In this document: positions 7,395 through 15,702 of the stretch, in pieces | How the letters are laid out: each line of letters opens with the position of its first letter | Numbering within the stretch: the stretch's first letter is position 1 | Assembly (NCBI GenBank): GCA_002505765.1 | Contig: DAVZ01000061.1 | Span: 1 to 25,079, forward strand | Origin: Methanobacterium sp. UBA176 | Lineage (GTDB): Archaea; Methanobacteriota; Methanobacteria; Methanobacteriales; Methanobacteriaceae | Direction of reading: 5' to 3' | DNA length: 25,079 nucleotides | Notes under the pieces: model-generated | What the model was told of the DNA's origin: nothing | What the model saw: only the letters and a program-made list of their open reading frames with translations | Database searches by the model: none | Translations under genes and position numbers: made by a program

Positions 7395-10007
7395 TTGAAA
7401 GGAATTTTAAAGAAAATTGCTCAAATTAATTTTGGTCTTATGTCTCCAGAAGACATAAGGAAAATGTCAGTTACCAAGATAGTTACTCCAGATACATATG
7501 ATGAAGATGGGTATCCAATTGAAGCAGGGTTAATGGATCCAAGACTGGGAGTTATTGACCCAGGGCTTAAGTGCAGATCATGTGGATCAAAAGGAGGAGA
7601 CTGTCAGGGGCATTTCGGTCATATCAGCATAGCAAGACCAGTAATACATGTAGGTTTTGCCGATACAATTCATAAGATACTCAGATCAACATGTAAAGAA
7701 TGTGCAAGAGTCCTCTTAACCGAAGCAGAGATAATCGATTATAAAGATCGAATCAAAAACATGATTAAAAACGAAGAAAGCATAACAGGCATCATAAAAG
7801 AAGTTTATACCGCAGCAAGACGTGAAAAATGTCCTCATTGTGATGAAGAACAGGAAGATATCAAAATAGATAAACCTGTATCCATCGTTGAGGGAAATTA
7901 CAAGTTAACGCCAAGTGAAGTAAGGGAAAGGCTCGAGAAAATCCCTGAAGAGGATCACTTACTATTAGGAGTAAATCCAAAGGTTGCTAAACCTGAATGG
8001 ATGGTTCTAACCGTTTTACCTGTTCCCCCTGTTACTGTAAGACCATCCATTACACTTGAAACTGGTGAAAGATCTGAAGACGATTTAACTCACAAGTTAG
8101 TGGATATTTTAAGGATAAATCAGAGATTAAAAGAAAACATGGAAGCTGGTGCTCCGCAACTCATTGTAGAGGATCTATGGGAGCTTTTACAATACCATGT
8201 TACAACATACTTTGACAACGAGGCATCAGGGGTTCCTCCTGCAAGACACAGGTCAGGAAGACCTCTTAAAACACTTGCACAGAGGCTTAAAGGTAAAGAA
8301 GGACGTTTTAGAAGTAATTTATCAGGAAAAAGAGTTAATTTCTCAGCAAGGACTGTTATATCTCCCGATCCAAATATAAGTATAAATGAAGTAGGTGTTC
8401 CTGAAATGATTGCTAAAGAGGTCACTGTGCCTATTTATGTGACCCCCTGGAACATTGAAGAGATGAAAAAATTCATCAATAACGGTCCTAAAGTACACCC
8501 TGGAGCAAATTATGTTGAAAGGCCAGATGGAAGAAAGGTAAGAGTTTATCCAGAAACTAAGGATGCTATAATTGAAAAATTAGAGCCTGGCTTCAGGGTG
8601 GAAAGACATTTAATCGATGGAGATATTGTACTATTCAACAGACAGCCTTCACTTCACAGAATGTCCATGATGGCCCACGAAGTAAAGGTTTTACCTTATA
8701 AAACATTCAGACTTAACCTCTGTGTTTGCCCCCCCTACAATGCTGATTTTGACGGGGACGAAATGAACATGCACGTTTTCCAGACGGAAGAGTCACGTGC
8801 AGAGGCAAAATCGTTGATGAGAGTTCAAGAACATATTCTTTCCCCAAGATTCGGTGGCCCAATTATTGGCGGAATCCACGACCACATATCAGGCGCCTAT
8901 CTTTTAACCAGGGAAGGCAGCATATTTGAAGAAGATGAAGTCTTCCAGATATTAAAACATGCAAAAATGGATTTACCAAAACCCAAAGGCAAACCATGGA
9001 CTGGAAAAGAAATATTCTCATTATTACTTCCTGAAGACATGAATATGGTTTACAGAGCAGAAATCTGCGGAAAATGCGATGAATGCCTTAAACAGGAATG
9101 TAAAAATGATGCTTATGTCGTAATTGAAGATGGGCAGCTTAAAAGCGGTGTAATCGACGATAAAGCATTTGGATCATTTGCAGGAAAAATCCTTGATTCA
9201 GTGGTTAAAGAATACGGCACCGATAAAGCCAGAGAATTCCTTGATTCAGCTACAAAACTCGCTATTTCTGGAATTATGAAGAAAGGATTCACCACCAGTA
9301 CAGATGACGAGGAAATTCCTCAAGAAGCAAAGGAGAGAATTGAAGAACTTTTATCAAAAGCCGAAGCAAGAGTAGAAATACTTATTGAAGCTTACGAAAA
9401 TGAAGAACTGGAAGCACTCCCTGGAAGAAGTCTTGAAGAAACCCTGGAAATGAAGATAATGCAGGTGCTGGGAGAAGCAAGGGATAAATCCGGTGAAATA
9501 GCAGAGAAATATTTCGATATCAACAAGAACCATGCAGTGGTTATGGCACTTACCGGTGCAAGGGGTTCCATGCTTAACCTTACCCAGATTGCTGCGTGTG
9601 TAGGCCAGCAATCAGTTCGTGGTGGAAGAATAGATAGAGGTTACAATGAAAGGACACTTCCACACTTTAAAAAAGGTGAACTAGGTGCAAAGGCACGTGG
9701 ATTTGTGCATTCAAGTTATAAAACAGGGCTCGATCCGCTGGAATTTTTCTTCCACGCAATGGGTGGTAGAGAAGGGCTTGTAGATACAGCGATACGAACA
9801 GCGCAAAGTGGTTACATGCAGCGCAGACTTGTTAATGCCCTACAGGATTTAAGCGTCAAGCCTGACGGAACAGTAAGGGATAACAGAGGAGTTATAATCC
9901 AGACCATGTACGGTGAAGATAAAGTAGACCCTGCTAAGAGTGATTACGGGAAAGTAGCAGATATTGACAGAGTAATTGAAGAAATACGGATTAAATCCGG
10001 GAAATAA
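7395..10007 (+). CDS. rpoA1: DNA-directed RNA polymerase subunit A' (N-terminal part of largest subunit)
   Basis: Catalytic subunit of RNA polymerase. About 870 residues: the clamp core with zinc-binding CRSCG...GHFGH (about 57-75), a second cysteine set CKEC/CPHC near 96-150, and the rudder/lid region. PYNADFDGDEMNMHV near 450 holds the three Asp residues that bind the catalytic magnesium. The C-terminal bridge-helix segment GLDPLEFFFHAMGGREGLVDTA is present (here cut as GLDPLEFFFHAMGG + REGLVDTA). The frame is open from a GTG at 7386, but AGGAG at 7382-7386 would overlap that codon, so the TTG at 7395, nine bases after it, is the better start. rpoA2 follows after 20 bases and supplies the rest of the subunit. 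Confidence 0.95.
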   Translation: MKGILKKIAQINFGLMSPEDIRKMSVTKIVTPDTYDEDGYPIEAGLMDPRLGVIDPGLKCRSCGSKGGDCQGHFGHISIARPVIHVGFADTIHKILRSTCKECARVLLTEAEIIDYKDRIKNMIKNEESITGIIKEVYTAARREKCPHCDEEQEDIKIDKPVSIVEGNYKLTPSEVRERLEKIPEEDHLLLGVNPKVAKPEWMVLTVLPVPPVTVRPSITLETGERSEDDLTHKLVDILRINQRLKENMEAGAPQLIVEDLWELLQYHVTTYFDNEASGVPPARHRSGRPLKTLAQRLKGKEGRFRSNLSGKRVNFSARTVISPDPNISINEVGVPEMIAKEVTVPIYVTPWNIEEMKKFINNGPKVHPGANYVERPDGRKVRVYPETKDAIIEKLEPGFRVERHLIDGDIVLFNRQPSLHRMSMMAHEVKVLPYKTFRLNLCVCPPYNADFDGDEMNMHVFQTEESRAEAKSLMRVQEHILSPRFGGPIIGGIHDHISGAYLLTREGSIFEEDEVFQILKHAKMDLPKPKGKPWTGKEIFSLLLPEDMNMVYRAEICGKCDECLKQECKNDAYVVIEDGQLKSGVIDDKAFGSFAGKILDSVVKEYGTDKAREFLDSATKLAISGIMKKGFTTSTDDEEIPQEAKERIEELLSKAEARVEILIEAYENEELEALPGRSLEETLEMKIMQVLGEARDKSGEIAEKYFDINKNHAVVMALTGARGSMLNLTQIAACVGQQSVRGGRIDRGYNERTLPHFKKGELGAKARGFVHSSYKTGLDPLEFFFHAMGGREGLVDTAIRTAQSGYMQRRLVNALQDLSVKPDGTVRDNRGVIIQTMYGEDKVDPAKSDYGKVADIDRVIEEIRIKSGK

Positions 10008-10027
10008 TCTATGGATCAGGTGGTATT

Positions 10028-11242
10028 GTGGCAGATATAAAAAGCATCGATAAAATTTTGAAAAAAAAGAAGGCTGACTTTCCTGAAAGTTTAATTGAAA
10101 AAATAGCAGAAGCAAGCGAAAGACATGATTTAAACGCTGGTGAACTGGAAGAGTTAATTGACAGAATAAAAAAAGCGTATGAAAGAGCGACTGTTGAGGA
10201 TGGAGAAGCTGTAGGAACAGTTGCAGCACAATCAGTTGGGGAACCCGGTACTCAGATGACAATGAGAACCTTTCACTATGCCGGGGTAGCTGAATTAAAC
10301 GTTACCCTCGGTCTTCCAAGGCTCATTGAGATTGTGGATGCCAGAAAGAAAATTTCAACCCCAACAATGGCCATTTACTTTGATGAAGACTACTTCGAAA
10401 CAAGATTTAAAAAAGAAGACATCCAACCAGAAGCTGAAAAAGAAAGGTTTAAAGAAGAGTTTGTGCGGAAAACTGCAAATATGATTGGTAAGAGCAGCAT
10501 GAACGATATTTTAAAGAATTTCAATCTTAACTATGCAGATATGAACATCGTTGTAGAGCTTGATGAAGAAAAGATCATCGATAAGAGACTTGATCGTGAT
10601 GATATTATAAAGCGAATTGAAAAAGCTTTTAAAAGAGTTCAAATAGATAACAATATGCTAAGTTTTGAACCTTCAACATCATCTAAAGATGAGACCAAAA
10701 TACCAATTAGAGAATTAAGACTTCTTGCTGATAAAGTGCGTGACCTTCAAATAAGCGGTGTTAAAAACATTGGAAAGGTAGTTATAAGTAAAGAAGGTCT
10801 GGAATGGGTTATTCACACAGAAGGTTCCAATCTTGGATCCGTTTTAAAGATGGAAGGTATAGACAAAGTCAGAACCACCACCAATGACATTCATGAAATA
10901 GAAAAAATTCTGGGAATAGAAGCAGCCAGGAATGCAATAATAAGAGAAGCACAGAATACAATGGAAGAACAGGGACTTACAGTTGATGTAAGACATATTA
11001 TGCTTGTTGCAGACATGATGACTGCAGATGGTTCTGTAAAATCCATAGGAAGACACGGCATTAGTGGTGAGAAAGCAAGTGTTCTGGCAAGAGCTTCTTT
11101 TGAAGAGACTGGAAAACACCTCTTAAGAGCCAGTATAAGAGGAGAAATAGACCACCTCACCGGAATAATTGAAAATATTATAATAGGACAGCCAATACCT
11201 CTTGGAACAGGTTCTGTTGGCGTTATTATGAATAGAAGGTAA
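10028..11242 (+). CDS. rpoA2: DNA-directed RNA polymerase subunit A'' (C-terminal part of largest subunit)
   Basis: C-terminal third of the largest polymerase subunit, a separate gene in archaea. The 404-residue product starts with a charged, helical, poorly conserved segment. Then comes EAVGTVAAQSVGEPGTQMTM (about 59-78), the trigger-loop region, and FHYAGVAELNVTLGLPRL. The C-terminal clamp part (about 330-400) contains LVADMMTADGSVKSIGRHG. The start is GTG preceded by AGGTGG (10018-10023). It belongs with rpoB2, rpoB1 and rpoA1 in one transcript. rpl30e lies 43 bases downstream with its own strong AGGAGG. Confidence 0.96.
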   Translation: MADIKSIDKILKKKKADFPESLIEKIAEASERHDLNAGELEELIDRIKKAYERATVEDGEAVGTVAAQSVGEPGTQMTMRTFHYAGVAELNVTLGLPRLIEIVDARKKISTPTMAIYFDEDYFETRFKKEDIQPEAEKERFKEEFVRKTANMIGKSSMNDILKNFNLNYADMNIVVELDEEKIIDKRLDRDDIIKRIEKAFKRVQIDNNMLSFEPSTSSKDETKIPIRELRLLADKVRDLQISGVKNIGKVVISKEGLEWVIHTEGSNLGSVLKMEGIDKVRTTTNDIHEIEKILGIEAARNAIIREAQNTMEEQGLTVDVRHIMLVADMMTADGSVKSIGRHGISGEKASVLARASFEETGKHLLRASIRGEIDHLTGIIENIIIGQPIPLGTGSVGVIMNRR

Positions 11243-11285
11243 GTTAATCTTATCGTCTCATGAAAATAGATGTAGGAGGCAAGAT

Positions 11286-11582
11286 ATGGACGTAGATAGA
11301 GGAATTAGGGTTGCTGTAGATACAGGGACCGTTACGTTAGGGTCTGACAAATCTATTCAGACTTTAAAGTTAGGTAAAGGAAAACTGGTGATTATTGCAA
11401 AGAACTGCCCTAAAGAAACAAGGGAAGATGTAATGCATTATTCAAAATTATCAGAAATTCCGGTTTATACTTATGAAGGTACAAGTGTAGACCTTGGATC
11501 TGTATGTGGAAAACCATTTACAGTGGCTACAATGATTATAAAGGATCCAGGAGATTCTACAATATTAGAACTTATGGGGTAA
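11286..11582 (+). CDS. rpl30e: Ribosomal protein L30e-like
   Basis: Small RNA-binding protein of the L7Ae/L30e fold, part of the large ribosomal subunit or associated with it. The 98-residue product shows the family pattern: VAVDTGTVTLGSDKSIQTLK near the N-terminus, GKLVIIAKNCP (about 32-42), and EIPVYTYEGTSVDLGSVCGK (about 57-76). It sits between rpoA2 and the nusA-like gene, the standard archaeal position. AGGAGG at 11275-11280 precedes ATG. The nusA-like gene starts 5 bases after its stop, indicating tight translational coupling. Confidence 0.92.
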   Translation: MDVDRGIRVAVDTGTVTLGSDKSIQTLKLGKGKLVIIAKNCPKETREDVMHYSKLSEIPVYTYEGTSVDLGSVCGKPFTVATMIIKDPGDSTILELMG

Positions 11583-11587
11583 TTTCT

Positions 11588-12019
11588 GTGACCATAAAAT
11601 TTACGACAAATGAAATAAGGTATATAGCTCTCTTTGAGAGCATGACCGGTGCAATGGTTAAAGATTGTATTGTTGATGATGAAGTGGGAAGAATAACTTT
11701 TTTAGTTAAAAGGGGAGATATGGGACTTGCAATTGGAAAAAGAGGAAGTACAGTTGCTAAAGTTCAAAAAACCGTCGATAAGGGAGTTGAAGTCATAGAA
11801 CACTCTGAAGACCCTGTTGAATTCATCACCAATATAATGGCCCCAGCTAAAATTAGAAGTATCAGAATACTTCAAAGAGAAAATGGACAAAAAATAGCCA
11901 CTGTAGAGACAGATCCTAAAAATAAAAGGTCTGCCATTGGAAAAGGTGGCAAAAATATTGAAAGAGCAAGAATTTTAGCAAAACGACAGCACAATATAAA
12001 TAACATCGTTATAAAATAA
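11588..12019 (+). CDS. nusA: NusA-like transcription factor with two KH domains
   Basis: Archaeal NusA homologue consisting essentially of two KH RNA-binding domains, without the bacterial N-terminal and S1 domains. The 143-residue product has VKRGDMGLAIGKRGSTVAK (about 41-59) and SAIGKGGKNIERAR (about 117-130), each carrying the GxxG loop of a KH domain. The likely role is RNA binding during elongation or termination, by homology. The frame is open from 11504, inside rpl30e. The GTG at 11588 is chosen because GGGG at 11576-11579 lies eight bases upstream, and TIKFTTNEIRYIALFE is the usual N-terminus. It lies between rpl30e and rpsL as in other euryarchaea. Confidence 0.92.
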   Translation: MTIKFTTNEIRYIALFESMTGAMVKDCIVDDEVGRITFLVKRGDMGLAIGKRGSTVAKVQKTVDKGVEVIEHSEDPVEFITNIMAPAKIRSIRILQRENGQKIATVETDPKNKRSAIGKGGKNIERARILAKRQHNINNIVIK

Positions 12020-12079
12020 TCAGGATAATATATTGTTTAATCAACTATTTTGCTATTTGTATATTAGGAGGAATCACGT

Positions 12080-12505
12080 TTGCCGGGACTTTTTGCAGCT
12101 AAAAAACTTAAAAAGAACAGACAGAACTTCAGATGGAAGGATACAGAATATAAAAGAAAGGCCTTTAGGTTAGATGTTAAAGCTGACCCTTTAGAAGGCG
12201 CACCTCAAGCAAGAGGAATTGTAATTGAAAAAGTGGGTATAGAAGCAAAACAGCCAAACTCCGCTATAAGAAAATGTGTAAGGGTTCAACTTATTAAAAA
12301 CGGGAAGCAAATAACAGCATTTGCTCCTGGAGATGGTGCTATTGGATTTATAGACGAGCACGATGAAGTTATGATTGAGGGGATTGGAGGTCCATCTGGA
12401 AGATCCATGGGAGACATTCCTGGAGTAAGATGGAAGGTCACCAAAGTTAACAATGTATCCTTAGAAGAAATGGTTAAAGGTAAAATAGAAAAACCAGTGC
12501 GATAA
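12080..12505 (+). CDS. rpsL: Small-subunit ribosomal protein S12 (uS12)
   Basis: Decoding-centre protein of the small ribosomal subunit. The 141-residue product is of the archaeal/eukaryotic S23-type length. EAKQPNSAIRKCVRVQLIK (about 55-73) is the highly conserved core loop. GGPSGRSMGDIPGVRWKV (about 110-127) corresponds to the second conserved loop. The start is TTG, nine bases after AGGAGG (12066-12071). The PGLFAAKKLKK N-terminus agrees with archaeal homologues. The last codons, encoding IEKPVR, contain the first copy of a 15-bp direct repeat whose second copy overlaps the rpsG leader. Confidence 0.96.
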   Translation: MPGLFAAKKLKKNRQNFRWKDTEYKRKAFRLDVKADPLEGAPQARGIVIEKVGIEAKQPNSAIRKCVRVQLIKNGKQITAFAPGDGAIGFIDEHDEVMIEGIGGPSGRSMGDIPGVRWKVTKVNNVSLEEMVKGKIEKPVR

Positions 12506-12561
12506 ACTAACTAATTTCTTTAACAGCGTAAAAATAATAGAAAAACCAGTGAGGTATTTTG

Positions 12562-13122
12562 ATGAGTAAGGTTTTTGATAAATGGGATTTAGAAGAGGTG
12601 AAAGTAGAGGATCTTGGTCTTGTAAATTATATTTGTCTAGACGAAATATTAGTTCCACACACCTTAGGAAGACATGTAAAGAGACAGTTTGCCAAATCAA
12701 GAGTTTCAATTGTTGAAAGATTAATGAACAAAATCATGAGAACAGAAAGAAACTCAGGAAAGAAAAATAAAGCATACAACATTGTAAAAGATTCTTTTGA
12801 AGTCATAAATAAAAGATCAAAAGAAAATCCTGTCCAGATACTGGTCAGAGCCGTTGAAAACGCTGCTCCAAGGGAAGAAATTACAAGGGTAAAATACGGA
12901 GGAATCGGATACCAGGTGGCAGTGGACATTGCACCTCAAAGAAGAGTTGATCTGGCGCTTGGTTTTATAACAAAAGGCGCATTACAGTCCTCATTTAAAA
13001 GAAAAAGGTCAGCAGAGGAATGTTTAGCTGACGAATTATTACTTGCGGCTGAATATGACACAAGAAGTTTTGCAATTGGAAAAAAGGACGAAAAAGAGAG
13101 AATTGCAAGATCTGCACACTAA
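12562..13122 (+). CDS. rpsG: Small-subunit ribosomal protein S7 (uS7)
   Basis: Primary 16S rRNA-binding protein that nucleates assembly of the small-subunit head. The 186-residue product has the archaeal S5e-type extended N-terminus. NPVQILVRAVENAAPREE (about 94-111) and QVAVDIAPQRRVDLAL are the conserved core, and the basic C-terminus is complete. The frame is open from a TTG at 12559, but the ATG at 12562 is chosen with GAGGT at 12551-12555. It follows rpsL by 56 bases. A promoter-bearing gap then separates it from fusA. Confidence 0.96.
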   Translation: MSKVFDKWDLEEVKVEDLGLVNYICLDEILVPHTLGRHVKRQFAKSRVSIVERLMNKIMRTERNSGKKNKAYNIVKDSFEVINKRSKENPVQILVRAVENAAPREEITRVKYGGIGYQVAVDIAPQRRVDLALGFITKGALQSSFKRKRSAEECLADELLLAAEYDTRSFAIGKKDEKERIARSAH

Positions 13123-13203
13123 ATTTAAGATTTTAAAAAAAGCTGAGATTAAGGCATGAATAAACTTAAAATTATATAGAGTTAAATTGTACTCCATTGG
13201 CCA

Positions 13204-13215
13204 AAATATATAAAC
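13204..13215 (+). promoter_or_regulatory. Probable TATA box of fusA
   Basis: AAATATATAAAC is a strong archaeal TATA-type sequence in the 206-base gap between rpsG and fusA. Transcription would start near 13235-13240, with a leader of about 90 bases. A second TATATA-like sequence lies at 13219-13226. Confidence 0.55.
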
Positions 13216-13328
13216 TGCCATATATACATTAAAGATAAGGCAAATCAACCCACTAATTATAGAAAATTTATGATTTAAATGCCTTAAATATCTCCTTTTA
13301 ACTATTTTACAATTACAAGGTGATTATA

Positions 13329-15521
13329 GTGAGTAGACGGGACAAAATGATTAGTAAGATTAAGGAATTGATGTACCAGCCCGAAAACATCAGAAATATC
13401 GGGATAGTAGCCCACATCGACCACGGGAAAACAACTCTATCCGATAACTTGCTTGCTGGTGCAGGGATGATATCCGCAGAACTTGCAGGGGATCAAAGAT
13501 TTCTTGATTTTGATGAACAAGAACAGGCAAGAGGAATTACCATCGACGCAGCAAACGTATCCATGGTACACAAATATAAAGAAGGCGAATACCTGATCAA
13601 CCTTATCGATACCCCAGGTCACGTTGACTTTGGTGGAGACGTTACACGTGCAATGAGAGCAGTTGACGGTGCGGTTGTTGTAATATGCGCTGTTGAAGGG
13701 ATCATGCCCCAAACAGAAACTGTACTGAGACAGGCCCTAATAGAAAACGTAAAACCAGTACTATTTATTAACAAGGTTGATCGTCTCATAAATGAACTAA
13801 AACTGGATGGAGACGAACTTCAGCAAAGATTCATAAAAATAATCGCTTCTGCAAACAAAATTATAAAATCAATGGCACCAAAAGAGTTTAAAGAAGAATG
13901 GCTTGCCAGAGTAGAAGATGGGAGCGTAGCATTCGGTTCTGCATATCACAACTGGGCTATAAACGTGCCTATAATGCAGAAAACTGGTATAACCTTCAAG
14001 GATATTTACCAGTACTGTAAAAATGAAAACCAGAAGGAATTAGCTCAAAAAGCACCGATTACTGAAGTTTTACTTGATATGGTTATAGAGCACCTCCCAA
14101 GCCCTGATATATCCCAGAGATACAGGGTTCCAAGTATCTGGACTGGAGACATCGAAAGTGAAGAAGGACAGGGTATGATAAACACAAGTCCAGATTCGCC
14201 ACTGGCTGTAATGGTGACCAACATAAGTATAGATAAACACGCCGGAGAGATTGCAACTGGCCGTGTTTACGGTGGAACCATAGAAAAGGGTACTGAAATC
14301 TACATGGTAGGTTCCATGGGTAAAGCCAGAACCCAGCAGGTTGGAGTGTACATGGGTCCAGAAAGGATCAACACTGACAGGGTTCCTGCAGGAAACATCG
14401 TAGCAATAACCGGTGCAAGAAACGCAGTTGCTGGAGAAACAATTTCAGAGCCAGGAAGGAAAATTCATGCATTTGAAGGATTAGAACACATTTCAGAGCC
14501 TGTGGTTACTGTAGCTGTTGAAGCTAAAAACACAAAAGACCTTCCAAAACTTATAGAAGTTCTAAGACAGGTTGGAAAGGAAGATCCTACAGTAAGAATA
14601 GAAATTAACGAAGAAACAGGTGAACACCTCATTGCAGGAATGGGAGAACTTCACCTGGAGATTATAACCTACAGAATCAACGAAAAAGGTGTGGAAATAG
14701 AAACATCACCACCAATTGTTGTATACAGAGAAACAATTACCAGTCAAGCCGGACCAGTGGAAGGTAAATCACCTAACAAACACAACAGATTCTATATAGA
14801 AATTGAACCACTTGAAGAAAGCATGTTCAAGGCTTTGCAGGATAAAAAAATCAAAGAAGGCAGGGTAAAAGGAAAAGAAGAAGCAGCAAAATTCATGGAA
14901 TATGGCCTTGAAAAAGAAGAAGCAAGAAGAGTCTGGGATGTACACGAGAGAAGTCTATTCATAAATATGACCCGTGGTATTCAGCATCTGGACGAAATTA
15001 AAGAACTTTTACTTGAAGGTTTCGAAAGTGCACTGGACGACGGCCCAATTGCAAGAGAAAAGGTCATGGGTATAAAAATAAAGCTCATGGATGCAAAAAT
15101 ACATGAAGATGCTGTACACAGAGGTCCTGCACAGGTTCTACCTGCAATAAGAAAAGCAGTATATGGATCCATAATGATGGCACAACCAACACTACTGGAA
15201 CCAATACAAAAAGTATTTATAAACACGCCGCAAGACTATATGGGTTCAGCAACAAGGGAAGTACAAAATAGAAGAGGCCAAATCGTTGACATGGAACAGG
15301 AAGGTGACATGGCAACAGTTGAATCAAAGGTGCCTGTTGCTGAAATGTTCGGATTTGCAGGTGATATAAGATCTGCCACTGAAGGTAGATGTTTATGGTC
15401 AACTGAGAACGCAGGATTCGAAAGACTACCCGGCGAGCTTCAAAAACAAATTGTAAGACAGATAAGAGATAGGAAGGGATTAAGTCCTGAACCTTATGGT
15501 CCTGACCATTATTTAGGATAA
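13329..15521 (+). CDS. fusA: Translation elongation factor EF-2
   Basis: GTPase catalysing ribosomal translocation. The chosen GTG start gives 730 residues, the usual length for methanogen EF-2. G1 is AHIDHGKTT (about 28-36), G3 is DTPGH (about 94-98) and G4 is NKVD (about 148-151). Domain IV carries IHEDAVHRGPAQ (about 589-600), in which the His before Arg-Gly is the diphthamide site and target of diphtheria-toxin-type ADP-ribosylation. The frame is open from GTG 13320, but AGGTGA at 13318-13323 overlaps it and is correctly spaced from the GTG at 13329, giving the standard SRRDKMISKIKELM start. A hairpin followed by seven Ts lies immediately after the stop. Confidence 0.96.
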   Translation: MSRRDKMISKIKELMYQPENIRNIGIVAHIDHGKTTLSDNLLAGAGMISAELAGDQRFLDFDEQEQARGITIDAANVSMVHKYKEGEYLINLIDTPGHVDFGGDVTRAMRAVDGAVVVICAVEGIMPQTETVLRQALIENVKPVLFINKVDRLINELKLDGDELQQRFIKIIASANKIIKSMAPKEFKEEWLARVEDGSVAFGSAYHNWAINVPIMQKTGITFKDIYQYCKNENQKELAQKAPITEVLLDMVIEHLPSPDISQRYRVPSIWTGDIESEEGQGMINTSPDSPLAVMVTNISIDKHAGEIATGRVYGGTIEKGTEIYMVGSMGKARTQQVGVYMGPERINTDRVPAGNIVAITGARNAVAGETISEPGRKIHAFEGLEHISEPVVTVAVEAKNTKDLPKLIEVLRQVGKEDPTVRIEINEETGEHLIAGMGELHLEIITYRINEKGVEIETSPPIVVYRETITSQAGPVEGKSPNKHNRFYIEIEPLEESMFKALQDKKIKEGRVKGKEEAAKFMEYGLEKEEARRVWDVHERSLFINMTRGIQHLDEIKELLLEGFESALDDGPIAREKVMGIKIKLMDAKIHEDAVHRGPAQVLPAIRKAVYGSIMMAQPTLLEPIQKVFINTPQDYMGSATREVQNRRGQIVDMEQEGDMATVESKVPVAEMFGFAGDIRSATEGRCLWSTENAGFERLPGELQKQIVRQIRDRKGLSPEPYGPDHYLG

Positions 15522-15545
15522 GGTTTTTGATCAACCTTTTTTTCT
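15520..15545 (+). terminator. Hairpin plus T-run after fusA
   Basis: AAGGTT (15520-15525) pairs with AACCTT (15533-15538) around a 7-base loop, followed by a run of Ts to 15543. Archaeal termination mainly needs the T-run. The hairpin overlaps the fusA stop codon. Confidence 0.5.
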
Positions 15546-15577
15546 AAAAAGTATATCTTGAAAATTTAGGGAACCTC

Positions 15578-15656
15578 CCTATAAAAAAATCTTTAAAAAT
15601 TGAGTTACAAATTGGTAGAGTATACCGATAACTTAATTAACTCAAGTTACAAATTG
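15578..15656 (+). promoter_or_regulatory. tuf promoter region with a duplicated 12-bp motif
   Basis: TATA-like CCTATAAAAAAAT (15578-15590) and CTTTAAAAAT (15591-15600) lie 100-125 bases before tuf. Downstream of them AGTTACAAATTG occurs twice, at 15603-15614 and 15645-15656, 42 bases apart (four helical turns). The motif could be an operator or simply a small duplication in the leader. Confidence 0.4.
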
Positions 15657-15702
15657 TACACTGTTAAACTAATCTATCAACTAAGTAGATGGAGGAATAT
15701 TA

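Noticed and set aside
9113..9611. Minus-strand frames of 60 and 85 residues inside rpoA1
   Set aside because: Shadows of the polymerase gene; no family features or ribosome binding sites.
9849..10262. 137-residue minus-strand frame across the rpoA1-rpoA2 junction
   Set aside because: It is antisense to two conserved polymerase genes, rich in Leu/Phe/Gln as expected from mirrored Lys/Glu-rich coding.
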